Shown: one piece after another, positions 12,407 to 21,859 of the stretch | Layout of the letters: each line of letters opens with the position of its first letter | Position numbering within the stretch: position 1 is the first letter of the stretch | Source of the DNA: Nilaparvata lugens | Taxonomy: Eukaryota > Arthropoda > Insecta > Hemiptera > Delphacidae | NCBI RefSeq assembly: GCF_014356525.2 | Contig: NC_052508.1 | Span: forward strand, 62,520,047 to 62,584,046 | DNA length: 64,000 nt | Direction of reading: 5' to 3' | Notes under the pieces: model-generated | Told to the model about the DNA's origin: nothing | Seen by the model: only the letters and a program-made list of their open reading frames with translations | Databases searched by the model: none | Position numbers and translations under genes: made by a program

Positions 12407-12888
12407 GAAAGACATGTCGCCCAACGTGATAGGCCACGGATACGACAGAAAGACATGTCGTACCAACGTGGGACTGATGATGAGAGCCAAGCTCATTGAA
12501 TAATTATTTGAAATTAGGTCAATAACCATATTGAAAATTATAGATAACTTATACGAGTTGTGAGGAAAACTGGCGAAGGAAATTTGTATTACTTTTTGGG
12601 GAATCAATAGCTTTAAATAAAGAGAAATTATATGTTTTAAAGAAAATTTTATATTATTAGTACTGTAAAAATATATTTTATAGAGAGAGCTATTATATTT
12701 TATGGGCCTAAACTGCTAGTCAGAAATCAATGAATAGTATTATTATATTATAAGAGCTTAAGTAATAAATAGGTTACCTGGCTTGTAATGTCCATAGGCC
12801 TATCCTCATTTGTGTCCTTATTAATGCCTTGTTGGCCAAAACTTTCACTTTTTTAACAAACACTTGACACTTAATCCATTTTTAAAAT
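12407..12888 (+). other. 5' leader of retroelement copy 1
   Basis: The leader between LTR1 and gag carries an extra 41 bp relative to copy 2: the string GACAGAAAGACATGTCG occurs at 12403 and again at 12444. It contains the palindrome GACATGTC. A tRNA primer-binding site would be expected just after the LTR, but I could not match one with confidence; TGGGAC about 20 nt past the LTR junction in copy 2 is the best weak candidate. Confidence 0.5.
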
Positions 12889-14952
12889 ATGAGTCTCTTT
12901 TCGTCCACGCAAAGTAAGGTAGCAGACACACTGCAGACGGCGATAGTAGCGGAGATCGACGCTGAGGGGGGCGCGATGGAGTCCAACGCCCAGATATCTT
13001 CAATCACCGCCAAGAATCCTGTGAACAGTAATAAACCGTTAAATGTCTCCCAAGAAGCAATAAGGAGGGTTATAGTAGAGGGGATGATCAAGTCATTTTC
13101 TAATAGTTTAGAAAAAACAATGACCACAGTAATGAAGAACTTAAAGGCGGAAATGAAGGAAATGCGGGAATCACTGAAGGATACATCGGTAAGAATGGGT
13201 AAGGAGACTGCGGAAAGAATAGATAACCTACCAGCACAAAACACTTCACAAATTCATGAAATAGCTACAAACAGGAACAATAGTCAACTTATTTCCATAA
13301 ATAAACAACAGAATAGTAAATCTACACAAATAGCTCACCTAAATTCTGATATAAATCAAAACAAAGTACAACTTAATTCATTGGAGACAGCCGTTGGAGA
13401 ACAGCAATTATTTTCATCTGAATTAAATGCCGAAGTAGTAGATAATGAAACAGAAGCTTCTAGTCATTGGAAACAGGCCCAAGAGAAGTTGGTACAACTT
13501 GAAAGTCAAATACATCAATTTCCGCACGAGAATATAGAGCCTATTCCCATAGCAACGTTTGATTCACTACACAGTTTCAATGAATTAGGCCGTTTTGACA
13601 ATACAGACCGCTATCTCCAACCTAAAGAATTTATAGATCAGATAAAACTAGTTCAATCATTAACACCCACCTCTTGGAATTTTTGGCGTCTTCGTTTGAC
13701 TAGTTTATTGATTGGCGAACCCCTGATGTTCTTTCGGAGTAGAGTCCATGAATTTACATCATTGGATGAGTTTGTAGCTGTCTTCCTGGAACAGTATTGG
13801 AGCAGAAGTAAACAGTTGGACGTGCTAGCGGACATTATATCATGCGATTTCAACCCTAACTTAGACGGTGCATGTACCACTTTCGTCACTGCCCTACAGT
13901 TTAAAAATTCTCAATTGAGCGAGCCCATTAATGAATCGGCATTAGCAAGTATTATTTTAAAGAAGCTACCGCATCAAGAGACCGCCACCATACTAACCGC
14001 TTTGAAAGTCACACTCGCGCATCAAGAGACCGCCACCATACTAACCGCTTTGAAAGTCACACTCGCGCATCAAGAGACCGCCACCATACTAACCGCTTTG
14101 AAAGTCACACTCGCGCATCAAGAGACCGCCACCATACTAACCGCTTTGAAAGTCACACTCGCGCATCAAGAGACCGCCACCATACTAACCGCTTTGAAAG
14201 TCACACTCGCGCATCAAGAGACCGCCACCATACTAACCGCTTTGAAAGTCACACTCGCGCATCAAGAGACCGCCACCATACTAACCGCTTTGAAAGTCAC
14301 ACTCGCGCATCAAGAGACCGCCACCATACTAACCGCTTTGAAAGTCACACTCGCGCATCAAGAGACCGCCACCATACTAACCGCTTTGAAAGTCACACTC
14401 GCGCATCAAGAGACCGCCACCATACTAACCGCTTTGAAAGTCACACTCGCGCATCAAGAGACCGCCACCATACTAACCGCTTTGAAAGTCACACTCGCGC
14501 ATCAAGAGACCGCCACCATACTAACCGCTTTGAAAGTCACACTCGCGCATCAAGAGACCGCCACCATACTAACCGCTTTGAAAGTCACACTCGCGCATCA
14601 AGAGACCGCCACCATACTAACCGCTTTGAAAGTCACACTCGCGCATCAAGAGACCGCCACCATACTAACCGCTTTGAAAGTCACACTCGCGCATCAAGAG
14701 ACCGCCACCATACTAACCGCTTTGAAAGTCACACTCGCGCATCAAGAGACCGCCACCGCACCCGCGCATCATTCGACCCCACCAAGGCACCCCAATGAAC
14801 CCAGGATAGAGGACCAAGAGGATGACACCAGGGAGGACGGACTACCGGATAAGAGGAGCGACCACCGCAAGGCCCGGAGACGGAGGCGCCCGAGGACACC
14901 CGACCGGCATCAGGACGAGGAGGACGGCATTCGGGAGAAGAGCATGGATTAA
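12889..14952 (+). CDS. Chimeric Gag with sixteen 16-residue repeats (copy 1)
   Basis: 687 codons from an ATG that is identical in context to copy 2. Residues 1-361 match the Gag of copy 2: a polar N-terminal part with likely coiled coil (about 60-225), then a capsid-like region with SWNFWRLRL near residue 263. At residue 362 the frame enters sixteen copies of HQETATILTALKVTLA (48 bp each, 13972-14739), then a partial seventeenth, and ends with an Arg/Asp/Glu-rich tail containing KARRRRRPRTPDR. The Asn/Arg/Tyr-rich C-terminus of normal Gag is lost. Because 48 is a multiple of three and the unit lacks stops, the frame stays open at any copy number. Whether it is translated is unknown; as a capsid protein it would lack its usual nucleic-acid-binding tail, though the basic tail might substitute. 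Confidence 0.7.
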   Translation: MSLFSSTQSKVADTLQTAIVAEIDAEGGAMESNAQISSITAKNPVNSNKPLNVSQEAIRRVIVEGMIKSFSNSLEKTMTTVMKNLKAEMKEMRESLKDTSVRMGKETAERIDNLPAQNTSQIHEIATNRNNSQLISINKQQNSKSTQIAHLNSDINQNKVQLNSLETAVGEQQLFSSELNAEVVDNETEASSHWKQAQEKLVQLESQIHQFPHENIEPIPIATFDSLHSFNELGRFDNTDRYLQPKEFIDQIKLVQSLTPTSWNFWRLRLTSLLIGEPLMFFRSRVHEFTSLDEFVAVFLEQYWSRSKQLDVLADIISCDFNPNLDGACTTFVTALQFKNSQLSEPINESALASIILKKLPHQETATILTALKVTLAHQETATILTALKVTLAHQETATILTALKVTLAHQETATILTALKVTLAHQETATILTALKVTLAHQETATILTALKVTLAHQETATILTALKVTLAHQETATILTALKVTLAHQETATILTALKVTLAHQETATILTALKVTLAHQETATILTALKVTLAHQETATILTALKVTLAHQETATILTALKVTLAHQETATILTALKVTLAHQETATILTALKVTLAHQETATILTALKVTLAHQETATAPAHHSTPPRHPNEPRIEDQEDDTREDGLPDKRSDHRKARRRRRPRTPDRHQDEEDGIREKSMD
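13972..14757 (+). repeat. 48-bp tandem repeat, 16 full copies plus part
   Basis: The unit starts CATCAAGAGACCGCCACC and ends CACACTCGCG. Copies appear identical to one another, so the array was amplified or homogenised recently. It is far more GC-rich than the surrounding element. The first unit joins Gag at CTACCG, where copy 2 reads TATCAAGTT and copy 1 CATCAAGAG, so the junction shares ATCAAG microhomology. Confidence 0.95.
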
Positions 14953-15787
14953 AACTGGAGCTACTGATAGGACTACTATGGATTCGTGCATGGGCAACAA
15001 GGAAATGGAAGATGGACTAATGAATAATGGAAGGTGGTTAAGAAGAGTGAAAGGAGTAAGGAATAATGTCAATAAAATGGAAGTACCGGGCTATTATATG
15101 TGGAAAGATTATATTATTAAAGAACTAATTAGTGTTTTGATTTATTGTATTGTGTGGATTACCATGGCTGTGATATTAATAAAATGGAAGTACCGGGCTA
15201 TTATATGTGGAAAGATTATATTATTAAAGAACTAATTAGTGTTTTGATTTATTGTATTGTGTGGATTACCATGTCTGTGATAATATTGAAAAGTGATGCT
15301 ATTGATGTTATAATTAAGACCATGTTAGTGTTGAAGGAATTTGTTGACTGTTGGAAATCTTGTATGGTGAAATTATTTGTTATTATGGCTGTGATGTTTG
15401 CTAAAAATTGTGATGTTAAGGAAATAATGAAGAGGATAATATTATTGAAGAAGTTTATGGCCTATGAAAAATCTTGCTTTACGAAACTGTTTCCTGATAT
15501 GATTAAGCTTGTTTATAAAGAAACTATGTGGATAGTATTGAAAGAAAATAAATGGAAGACTTTGAATCAATTAAAAGAAATTATTATTAAAGGAACAAGG
15601 AGTTATTTGAAGAGAGAATACACCAGATACCGGGGTTTTATATTCATGAAGATAAATTATCAATTAGGACAGCCTCAACAATCAACAAATCAACAGCAGA
15701 TAACCTCACCAGCCTACAACATCTACAAACAGAATGCAAGAAGATGCAAGTAAGCCACGAAATTTCTACATGAAATATCACAGAATT
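13979..15787 (+). other. Foreign 1.8-kb segment replacing 547 bp of gag
   Basis: Between the ATCAAG junction (13973-13978) and TGAAATAAATATG (from 15788), copy 1 carries 1809 bp that are absent from copy 2, where the same interval is 20311-20857 (547 bp). The segment has three parts: the GC-rich 48-bp array and its tail (to about 14952), a duplicated 107-bp AT-rich unit (15071-15177 and 15178-about 15283), and a frame rich in Lys, Ile and Val (15145-15753) that ends in a Gln/Asn-rich stretch. I do not recognise its source. Template switching during reverse transcription, which captures unrelated RNA, would explain a replacement with microhomology at both edges. Confidence 0.75.
15071..15283 (+). 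repeat. 107-bp tandem duplication
   Basis: Two copies of an AT-rich unit beginning AATAAAATGGAAGTACCGGG start at 15071 and 15178 and are nearly identical until they diverge after GTGTGGATTACCATG. They lie inside the foreign segment of the first gag element. Confidence 0.9.
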
Positions 15788-16789
15788 TGAAATAAATATG
15801 ATAAGAAATCAAGGAAAACATTATTATCAAACCGATTACTAACCTTCCTTAATAAATTTAATATTGGTATAGGACCTCGTGGCAACAATCCAATGTTTTA
15901 ATTCCTTCCAGCCGTTAGAAGCCTGCAATAAGGAAAAGAACAATTTTTAAATATGTAATTAAATTATATACATCAGATAAAAAAGGACACAAGCGGGGAT
16001 AATAAAATTAAAATTTGTTAATTACCTTTTTAAGAGAAAAAATTGAGCAGTTAGGTTAGTTATGAAAGTCGATAGCAAATTCTGATGTAACATGTAACAC
16101 TATGAATTGTAGAACAGCGAACAGCTGACCAAAGCCACCCAAATCAAATGAATGTAATATCTGTTGAACATATGTTTATAAAAAGAAGTACTGTACCCAA
16201 AGAGTTATTTATTATTGTTATTTATTATATTTATTAATGTCGATATATTTATTTATATGTTTTTATATTTATTACTTTTAATTATGCCACGTTTGTTACC
16301 TGAAAAGACTTAAAGTGAATACCAGTTACCAAAACCAAAGAGCCATTAGCAAAAGAAAGTATTGTACCTGATGTATAGAAAATTATTTATATTAAGACCT
16401 AAGAAATACTATAAGATATAAGCCCAGAAGTTTATGAATCGAAATTATTGTCTAAAAGGAATCATTTATGAGAATTATGAAATGTGTGTAGTTAAGTTGG
16501 CAGCCCTGCAAGCGGCGAATTCAAAAATTACTGTGTTGTAAATGGTGTCAGGAGGAGTACGTTTAGAAGTTTATATTTATGATATTTTTATGTGTGTTGA
16601 GGAGGAGAATTTGTTATTGTTTTTGATAAAGGTATAAAGGAGATGCAGCAAATATGTCTGCGAAATGTGATAGAAGTAGGAGAGTATAATTTATAAATAA
16701 AGTATAGTGTATATCAATGTATTGAAGGGTGGGTTTTCATTAAAAACATTGTGATTCTCAAATATTTTGAATTCAAACCCAGGGGCGCG
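15788..16789 (+). other. 3' noncoding region of retroelement copy 1
   Basis: Matches 20858-21859 of copy 2 apart from a few substitutions. It has no long frame except the last codons of normal Gag, which are out of use here. The stretch before the LTR reads AACCCAGGGGCGCG, the place where a polypurine tract is expected, although it is not purely purine. Confidence 0.7.
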
Positions 16790-18778
16790 TGTAACATATT
16801 TAAATCTGGGTAGATGAAAAGCCCTAACAGAAATAGTAATAGGTCTAAAAATAAAGTAATTGGCTAATATCGCCAAGCAGATAATAAACAAGATTAGATA
16901 GCATCAGCTTGTTCTGGCTAAATGGTACAAGAACTTAAAAAGGATTTGAAGGAAGTTTACTACTCATAAATAGATTATTTATAAAATATTTGAAGATTGA
17001 GGTTATGTAGATGTATTCACGGATCGGTGACCTAGAGATCGATCAAACCGAAGAACGTAGAATCTGACCAAAACCCCTTGGCAGAGCTTTATTGCATTCG
17101 GATGGTGTGCAATGTGAAAAAACACCCGTCCACGTGGCTAATTATTAGGTAGCATGGAATTAATATTAATATATAGAATATTAACTAGCATGCAAAGAGC
17201 ATAAATAAAAAACCAAATAAAAATAATTTAATGTATTCAGGAAATAAGAGTTACCAGGCGCATGAATACCTAATAAAATTTGCATGCACCAATAGTAAAA
17301 CGGCAGTTAATAGGCGGCAACTGTAGGCCAATTCAAAAATATTTATATATATTTATATAAATGTACTAGATTTTGTGTAAAAATTTGTGTAATCTATGTT
17401 ATCAATATGGCTCGAATGCAAAGAAATTATTAATCATATAATCTAAGCAATATTTTGGCATTTTTTGTAAGATCTATTTGAATTTAATGGCGGAGGATTG
17501 AGATATTTAAATTTTATGCTAATTTGAAAGTCGGAAAGAGGATCTGTAAAACTTGAGAAGGAAGAACCAGCACTCGCCAGCCAGATGCCACCATAAGAGG
17601 ACCCCAAATATTTTAGAGCGAAGTACCTTATTAATAATTTTGTAAAAATTAAAGTTAAAGTAAATTATTAAATTTCTTAAAAGACTTCGTGATGCTATTG
17701 TGAAGCAGAAGTCATTTTTCATTTTTATTAAATTTATAACCCCTTGGAGGAGACGATTCCGGCTACCATATTCCCGGACCACATGGAGTTGGATCGACAT
17801 CGGCGGCTTACAAGAAGATTTTCGACACGTGAGTGATTAAATTTGAATTTAGTGATGGGCGCCCTAGTGCTTCGAAATAATCTGATGATCAAAGCTAGCT
17901 CGCCGAAAGGGTTATTATAAATTGAGAAATTAATAAGAGTAATACTTGCGCAAGTAAAAATTAGTATTAAAGGTATTTAATTGAAAGAAAAATATAGATC
18001 AATATTTTAGAAATTTCTATTTAATCAAAGAAGTACGAAATCTAGGCTATCAAACGTATGCATACAATATTTAATTTTTTGCAATACAATTTGCGATAAT
18101 TTATCATAGTTCTAATTCACTAGATGAATGGCTCTACCTATTCCGTCAGGTGCCGAATCTTGCACCCTGAGATAAAAATATATATTCGATACAAATAAAT
18201 CTACTAAATACTAGAGATTTTAATATATATATATATTTGGATTATTAGTGGCTAATTTATCAAGCTGATCTTAGAGCACATATTTTTGATTGAATTATCC
18301 AAGTCGACAAGTATTAGCAAGTACATGTCGCAGCTACATGCAAAGAATGCATATGATTTCAAGATAAAGGCACATGGTAATGATTCGTGCCATAAATCTA
18401 GAATATAAAGTTTAGCCTGTGATATTTTTATTGATTTCAAATATTGTTCTATTTTTATATTATATTTTTTATCGCTCTATATATATTTTTTGCCTCGATT
18501 GATCTTTGCATTATTTGTGTAATATATGTGTGAAATTTTCATGGTGTGCAATTTATTTTTTATTCCTCATCTCTATAGTATAAGTATCATTTATATATAT
18601 ATTTATTATTTATTGAATTACAAGAGTTATTGGAGAAGCCCATATCTAGGCCTATCAAGATTTTTTAAGACTGAATACTATTAGAAAACCACGACCTAAT
18701 TATATTAAATCTCATGCTTTACCGACTGATGCCAAGCAGGAGGCTAATCGTTATTTTAATATAAAGAATAACGTGACA
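16790..18778 (+). repeat. LTR 2 (central LTR)
   Basis: 1989 bp with TG...CA ends, shared between the two internal regions. It serves as the 3' LTR of copy 1 and the 5' LTR of copy 2. Confidence 0.9.
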
Positions 18779-19220
18779 GAAAGACATGTCGTACCAACGT
18801 GGGACTGATGATGAGAGCCAAGCTCATTGAATAATTATTTGAAATTAGGTCAATAACCATATTGAAAATTATAGATAACTTATACGAGTTGTGAGGAAAA
18901 CTGGCGAAGGAAATTTGTATTACTTTTTGGGGAATCAATAGCTTTAAATAAAGAGAAATTATATGTTTTAAAGAAAATTTTATATTATTATTATTGTAGA
19001 AAATATATTTTATAGAGAGAGCTATTATATTTTATGGGCCTAAACTGCTAGTCAGAAATCAATGAATAGTATTATTATATTATAAGAGCTTAAGTAATAA
19101 ATAGGTTACCTGGCTTGTAATGTCCATAGGCCTATCCTCATTTGTGTCCTTATTAATGCCTTGTTGGCCAAAACTTTCACTTTTTTAACAAACACTTGAC
19201 ACTTAATCCATTTTTAAAAT
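18779..19220 (+). other. 5' leader of retroelement copy 2
   Basis: 442 bp from the LTR end (GTGACA) to the gag start codon. Begins GAAAGACATGTCGTACC and lacks the 41-bp duplication present in copy 1. Confidence 0.6.
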
Positions 19221-20912
19221 ATGAGTCTCTTTTCGTCCACGCAAAGTAAGGTAGCAGACACACTGCAGACGGCGATAGTAGCGGAGATCGACGCTGAGGG
19301 GGGCGCGATGGAGTCCAACGCCCAGATATCTTCAATCACCGCCAAGAATCCTGTGAACAGTAATAAACCGTTAAATGTCTCCCAAGAAGCAATAAGGAGG
19401 GTTATAGTAGAGGGGATGATCAAGTCATTTTCTAATAGTTTAGAAAAAACAATGACCACAGTAATGAAGAACTTAAAGGCGGAAATGAAGGAAATGCGGG
19501 AATCACTGAAGGATACATCGGTAAGAATGGGTAAGGAGACTGCGGAAAGAATAGATAACCTACCAGCACAAAACACTTCACAAATTCATGAAATAGCTAC
19601 AAACAGGAACAATAGTCAACTTATTTCCATAAATAAACAACAGAATAGTAAATCTACACAAATAGCTCACCTAAATTCTGATATAAATCAAAACAAAGTA
19701 CAACTTAATTCATTGGAGACAGCCGTTGGAGAACAGCAATTATTTTCATCTGAATTAAATGCCGAAGTAGTAGATAATGAAACAGAAGCTTCTAGTCATT
19801 GGAAACAGGCCCAAGAGAAGTTGGTACAACTTGAAAGTCAAATACATCAATTTCCGCACGAGAATATAGAGCCTATTCCCATAGCAACGTTTGATTCACT
19901 ACACAGTTTCAATGAATTAGGCCGTTTTGACAATACAGACCGCTATCTCCAACCTAAAGAATTTATAGATCAGATAAAACTAGTTCAATCATTAACACCC
20001 ACCTCTTGGAATTTTTGGCGTCTTCGTTTGACTAGTTTATTGATTGGCGAACCCCTGATGTTCTTTCGGAGTAGAGTCCATGAATTTACATCATTGGATG
20101 AGTTTGTAGCTGTCTTCCTGGAACAGTATTGGAGCAGAAGTAAACAGTTGGACGTGCTAGCGGACATTATATCATGCGATTTCAACCCTAACTTAGACGG
20201 TGCATGTACCACTTTCGTCACTGCCCTACAGTTTAAAAATTCTCAATTGAGCGAGCCCATTAATGAATCGGCATTAGCAAGTATTATTTTAAAGAAGCTA
20301 CCGTATCAAGTTAGAATGGCACTCGCCACACAACCCATTACTGATTGCAAGCAGCTGATAAATCATTTATATGGCATACAGTCTGTGATGGCAATATCAA
20401 ACCACCGTTCAGACCAGAGATACGCACAAAATCAACATAACTCAAAATTTAATCAGTATAACAGCCAAAATTATGAATCAGTACCATATGATTGCTCACG
20501 ATCTACCCCTCAATTTAAACGCCGCTATAATCATAATCAAAATAACAGCTGGAATAATAGAAGTTTTCAGAATCGTCAAACAAACCATTATCCACAGCAA
20601 ACCTATGAAAGAAATTATTATTATGGCCGTGATCGATTTAACACAAATAATGATTACACTCAGAATAATTATAATAGAAATTACAAACCGCCACCTCATC
20701 AAATAAGTACAAACTACACATTAGAGCATGCGTCCAGATCAAATCACCAAAAAACACAGAACCCAACACCCAACAACCCGCCACCAGATATACAGAAAAC
20801 TACAGCTAATAAACCAGGACTATATGATACCCCCGATATAACACCTACAAGCTCCAATGAAATAAATATGATAAGAAATCAAGGAAAACATTATTATCAA
20901 ACCGATTACTAA
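19221..20912 (+). CDS. Retrotransposon Gag protein (copy 2, intact)
   Basis: 563 codons. The N-terminal 220 residues are polar with heptad-like patterns, suggesting coiled coil. Residues of about 223-390 look like a retrotransposon capsid domain: a FDSLHSFNELGRF start, SWNFWRLRL near 263 and an LLIGEPLMFF/EFTSLDEFVAVFLEQYW helix region. The C-terminal 170 residues are very rich in Asn, Tyr, Arg and Gln and hold a single cysteine, so there is no CCHC zinc knuckle; RNA would have to be bound by the basic, low-complexity tail. It is followed by 947 bp of noncoding DNA and then the LTR, with no pol. The Gag call rests on layout, position between LTRs and domain appearance, not on a database match. 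Confidence 0.75.
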   Translation: MSLFSSTQSKVADTLQTAIVAEIDAEGGAMESNAQISSITAKNPVNSNKPLNVSQEAIRRVIVEGMIKSFSNSLEKTMTTVMKNLKAEMKEMRESLKDTSVRMGKETAERIDNLPAQNTSQIHEIATNRNNSQLISINKQQNSKSTQIAHLNSDINQNKVQLNSLETAVGEQQLFSSELNAEVVDNETEASSHWKQAQEKLVQLESQIHQFPHENIEPIPIATFDSLHSFNELGRFDNTDRYLQPKEFIDQIKLVQSLTPTSWNFWRLRLTSLLIGEPLMFFRSRVHEFTSLDEFVAVFLEQYWSRSKQLDVLADIISCDFNPNLDGACTTFVTALQFKNSQLSEPINESALASIILKKLPYQVRMALATQPITDCKQLINHLYGIQSVMAISNHRSDQRYAQNQHNSKFNQYNSQNYESVPYDCSRSTPQFKRRYNHNQNNSWNNRSFQNRQTNHYPQQTYERNYYYGRDRFNTNNDYTQNNYNRNYKPPPHQISTNYTLEHASRSNHQKTQNPTPNNPPPDIQKTTANKPGLYDTPDITPTSSNEINMIRNQGKHYYQTDY

Positions 20913-21859
20913 CCTTCCTTAATAAATTTAATATTGGTATAGGACCTCGTGGCAACAATCCAATGTTTTAATTCCTTCCAGCCGTTAGAAGCCTGCAATA
21001 AGGAAAAGAACAATTTTTAAATATGTAATTAAATTATATACATCAGATAAAAAAGGACACAAGCGGGGATAATAAAATTAAAATTTGTTAATTACCTTTT
21101 TAAGAGAAAAAATTGAGCAGTTAGGTTAGTTATGAAAGTCGATAGCAAATTCTGCTGTAACATGTAACACTATGAATTGTAGAACAGCGAACAGCTGACC
21201 AAAGCCACCCAAATCAAATGAATGTAATGTCTGTTGAACATATGTTTATAAAAAGAAGTACTGTACCCAAAGAGTTATTTATTATTGTTATTTATTATAT
21301 TTATTAATGTCGATATATTTATTTATATGTTTTTATATTTATTACTTTTAATTATGCCACGTTTGTTACCTGAAAAGACTTAAAGTGAATACCAGTTACC
21401 AAAACCAAAGAGCCATTAGCAAAAGAAAGTATTGTACCTGATGTATAGAAAATTATTTATATTAAGACCTAAGAAATACTATAAGATATAAGCCCAGAAG
21501 TTTATGAATCGAAATTATTGTCTAAAAGGAATCATTTATGAGAATTATGAAATGTGTGTAGTTAAGTTGGCGGCCCTGCAAGCGGCGAATTTAAAAATTA
21601 CTGTGTTGTAAATGTTGTCAGGAGGAGTACGTTTAGAAGTTTATATTTATGATATTTTTATGTGTGTTGAGGAGGAGAATTTGTTATTGTTTTTGATAAA
21701 GGTATAAAGGAGATGCAGCAAATATGTCTGCGAAATGTGATAGAAGTAGGAGAGTATAATTTATAAATAAAGTATAGTGTATATCAATGTATTGAAGGGT
21801 GGGTTTTCATTAAAAACATTGTGATTCTCAAATATTTTGAATTCAAACCCAGGGGCGCG
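20913..21859 (+). other. 3' noncoding region of retroelement copy 2
   Basis: Contains no frame beyond shadows. Together with the 442-bp leader and gag, this accounts for the whole 3081-bp internal region, leaving no room for pol. Confidence 0.75.

Noticed and set aside
12882..13244. 120-codon minus-strand frame present in both gag copies
   Set aside because: Antisense shadow of the gag 5' part, identical because the gags are.
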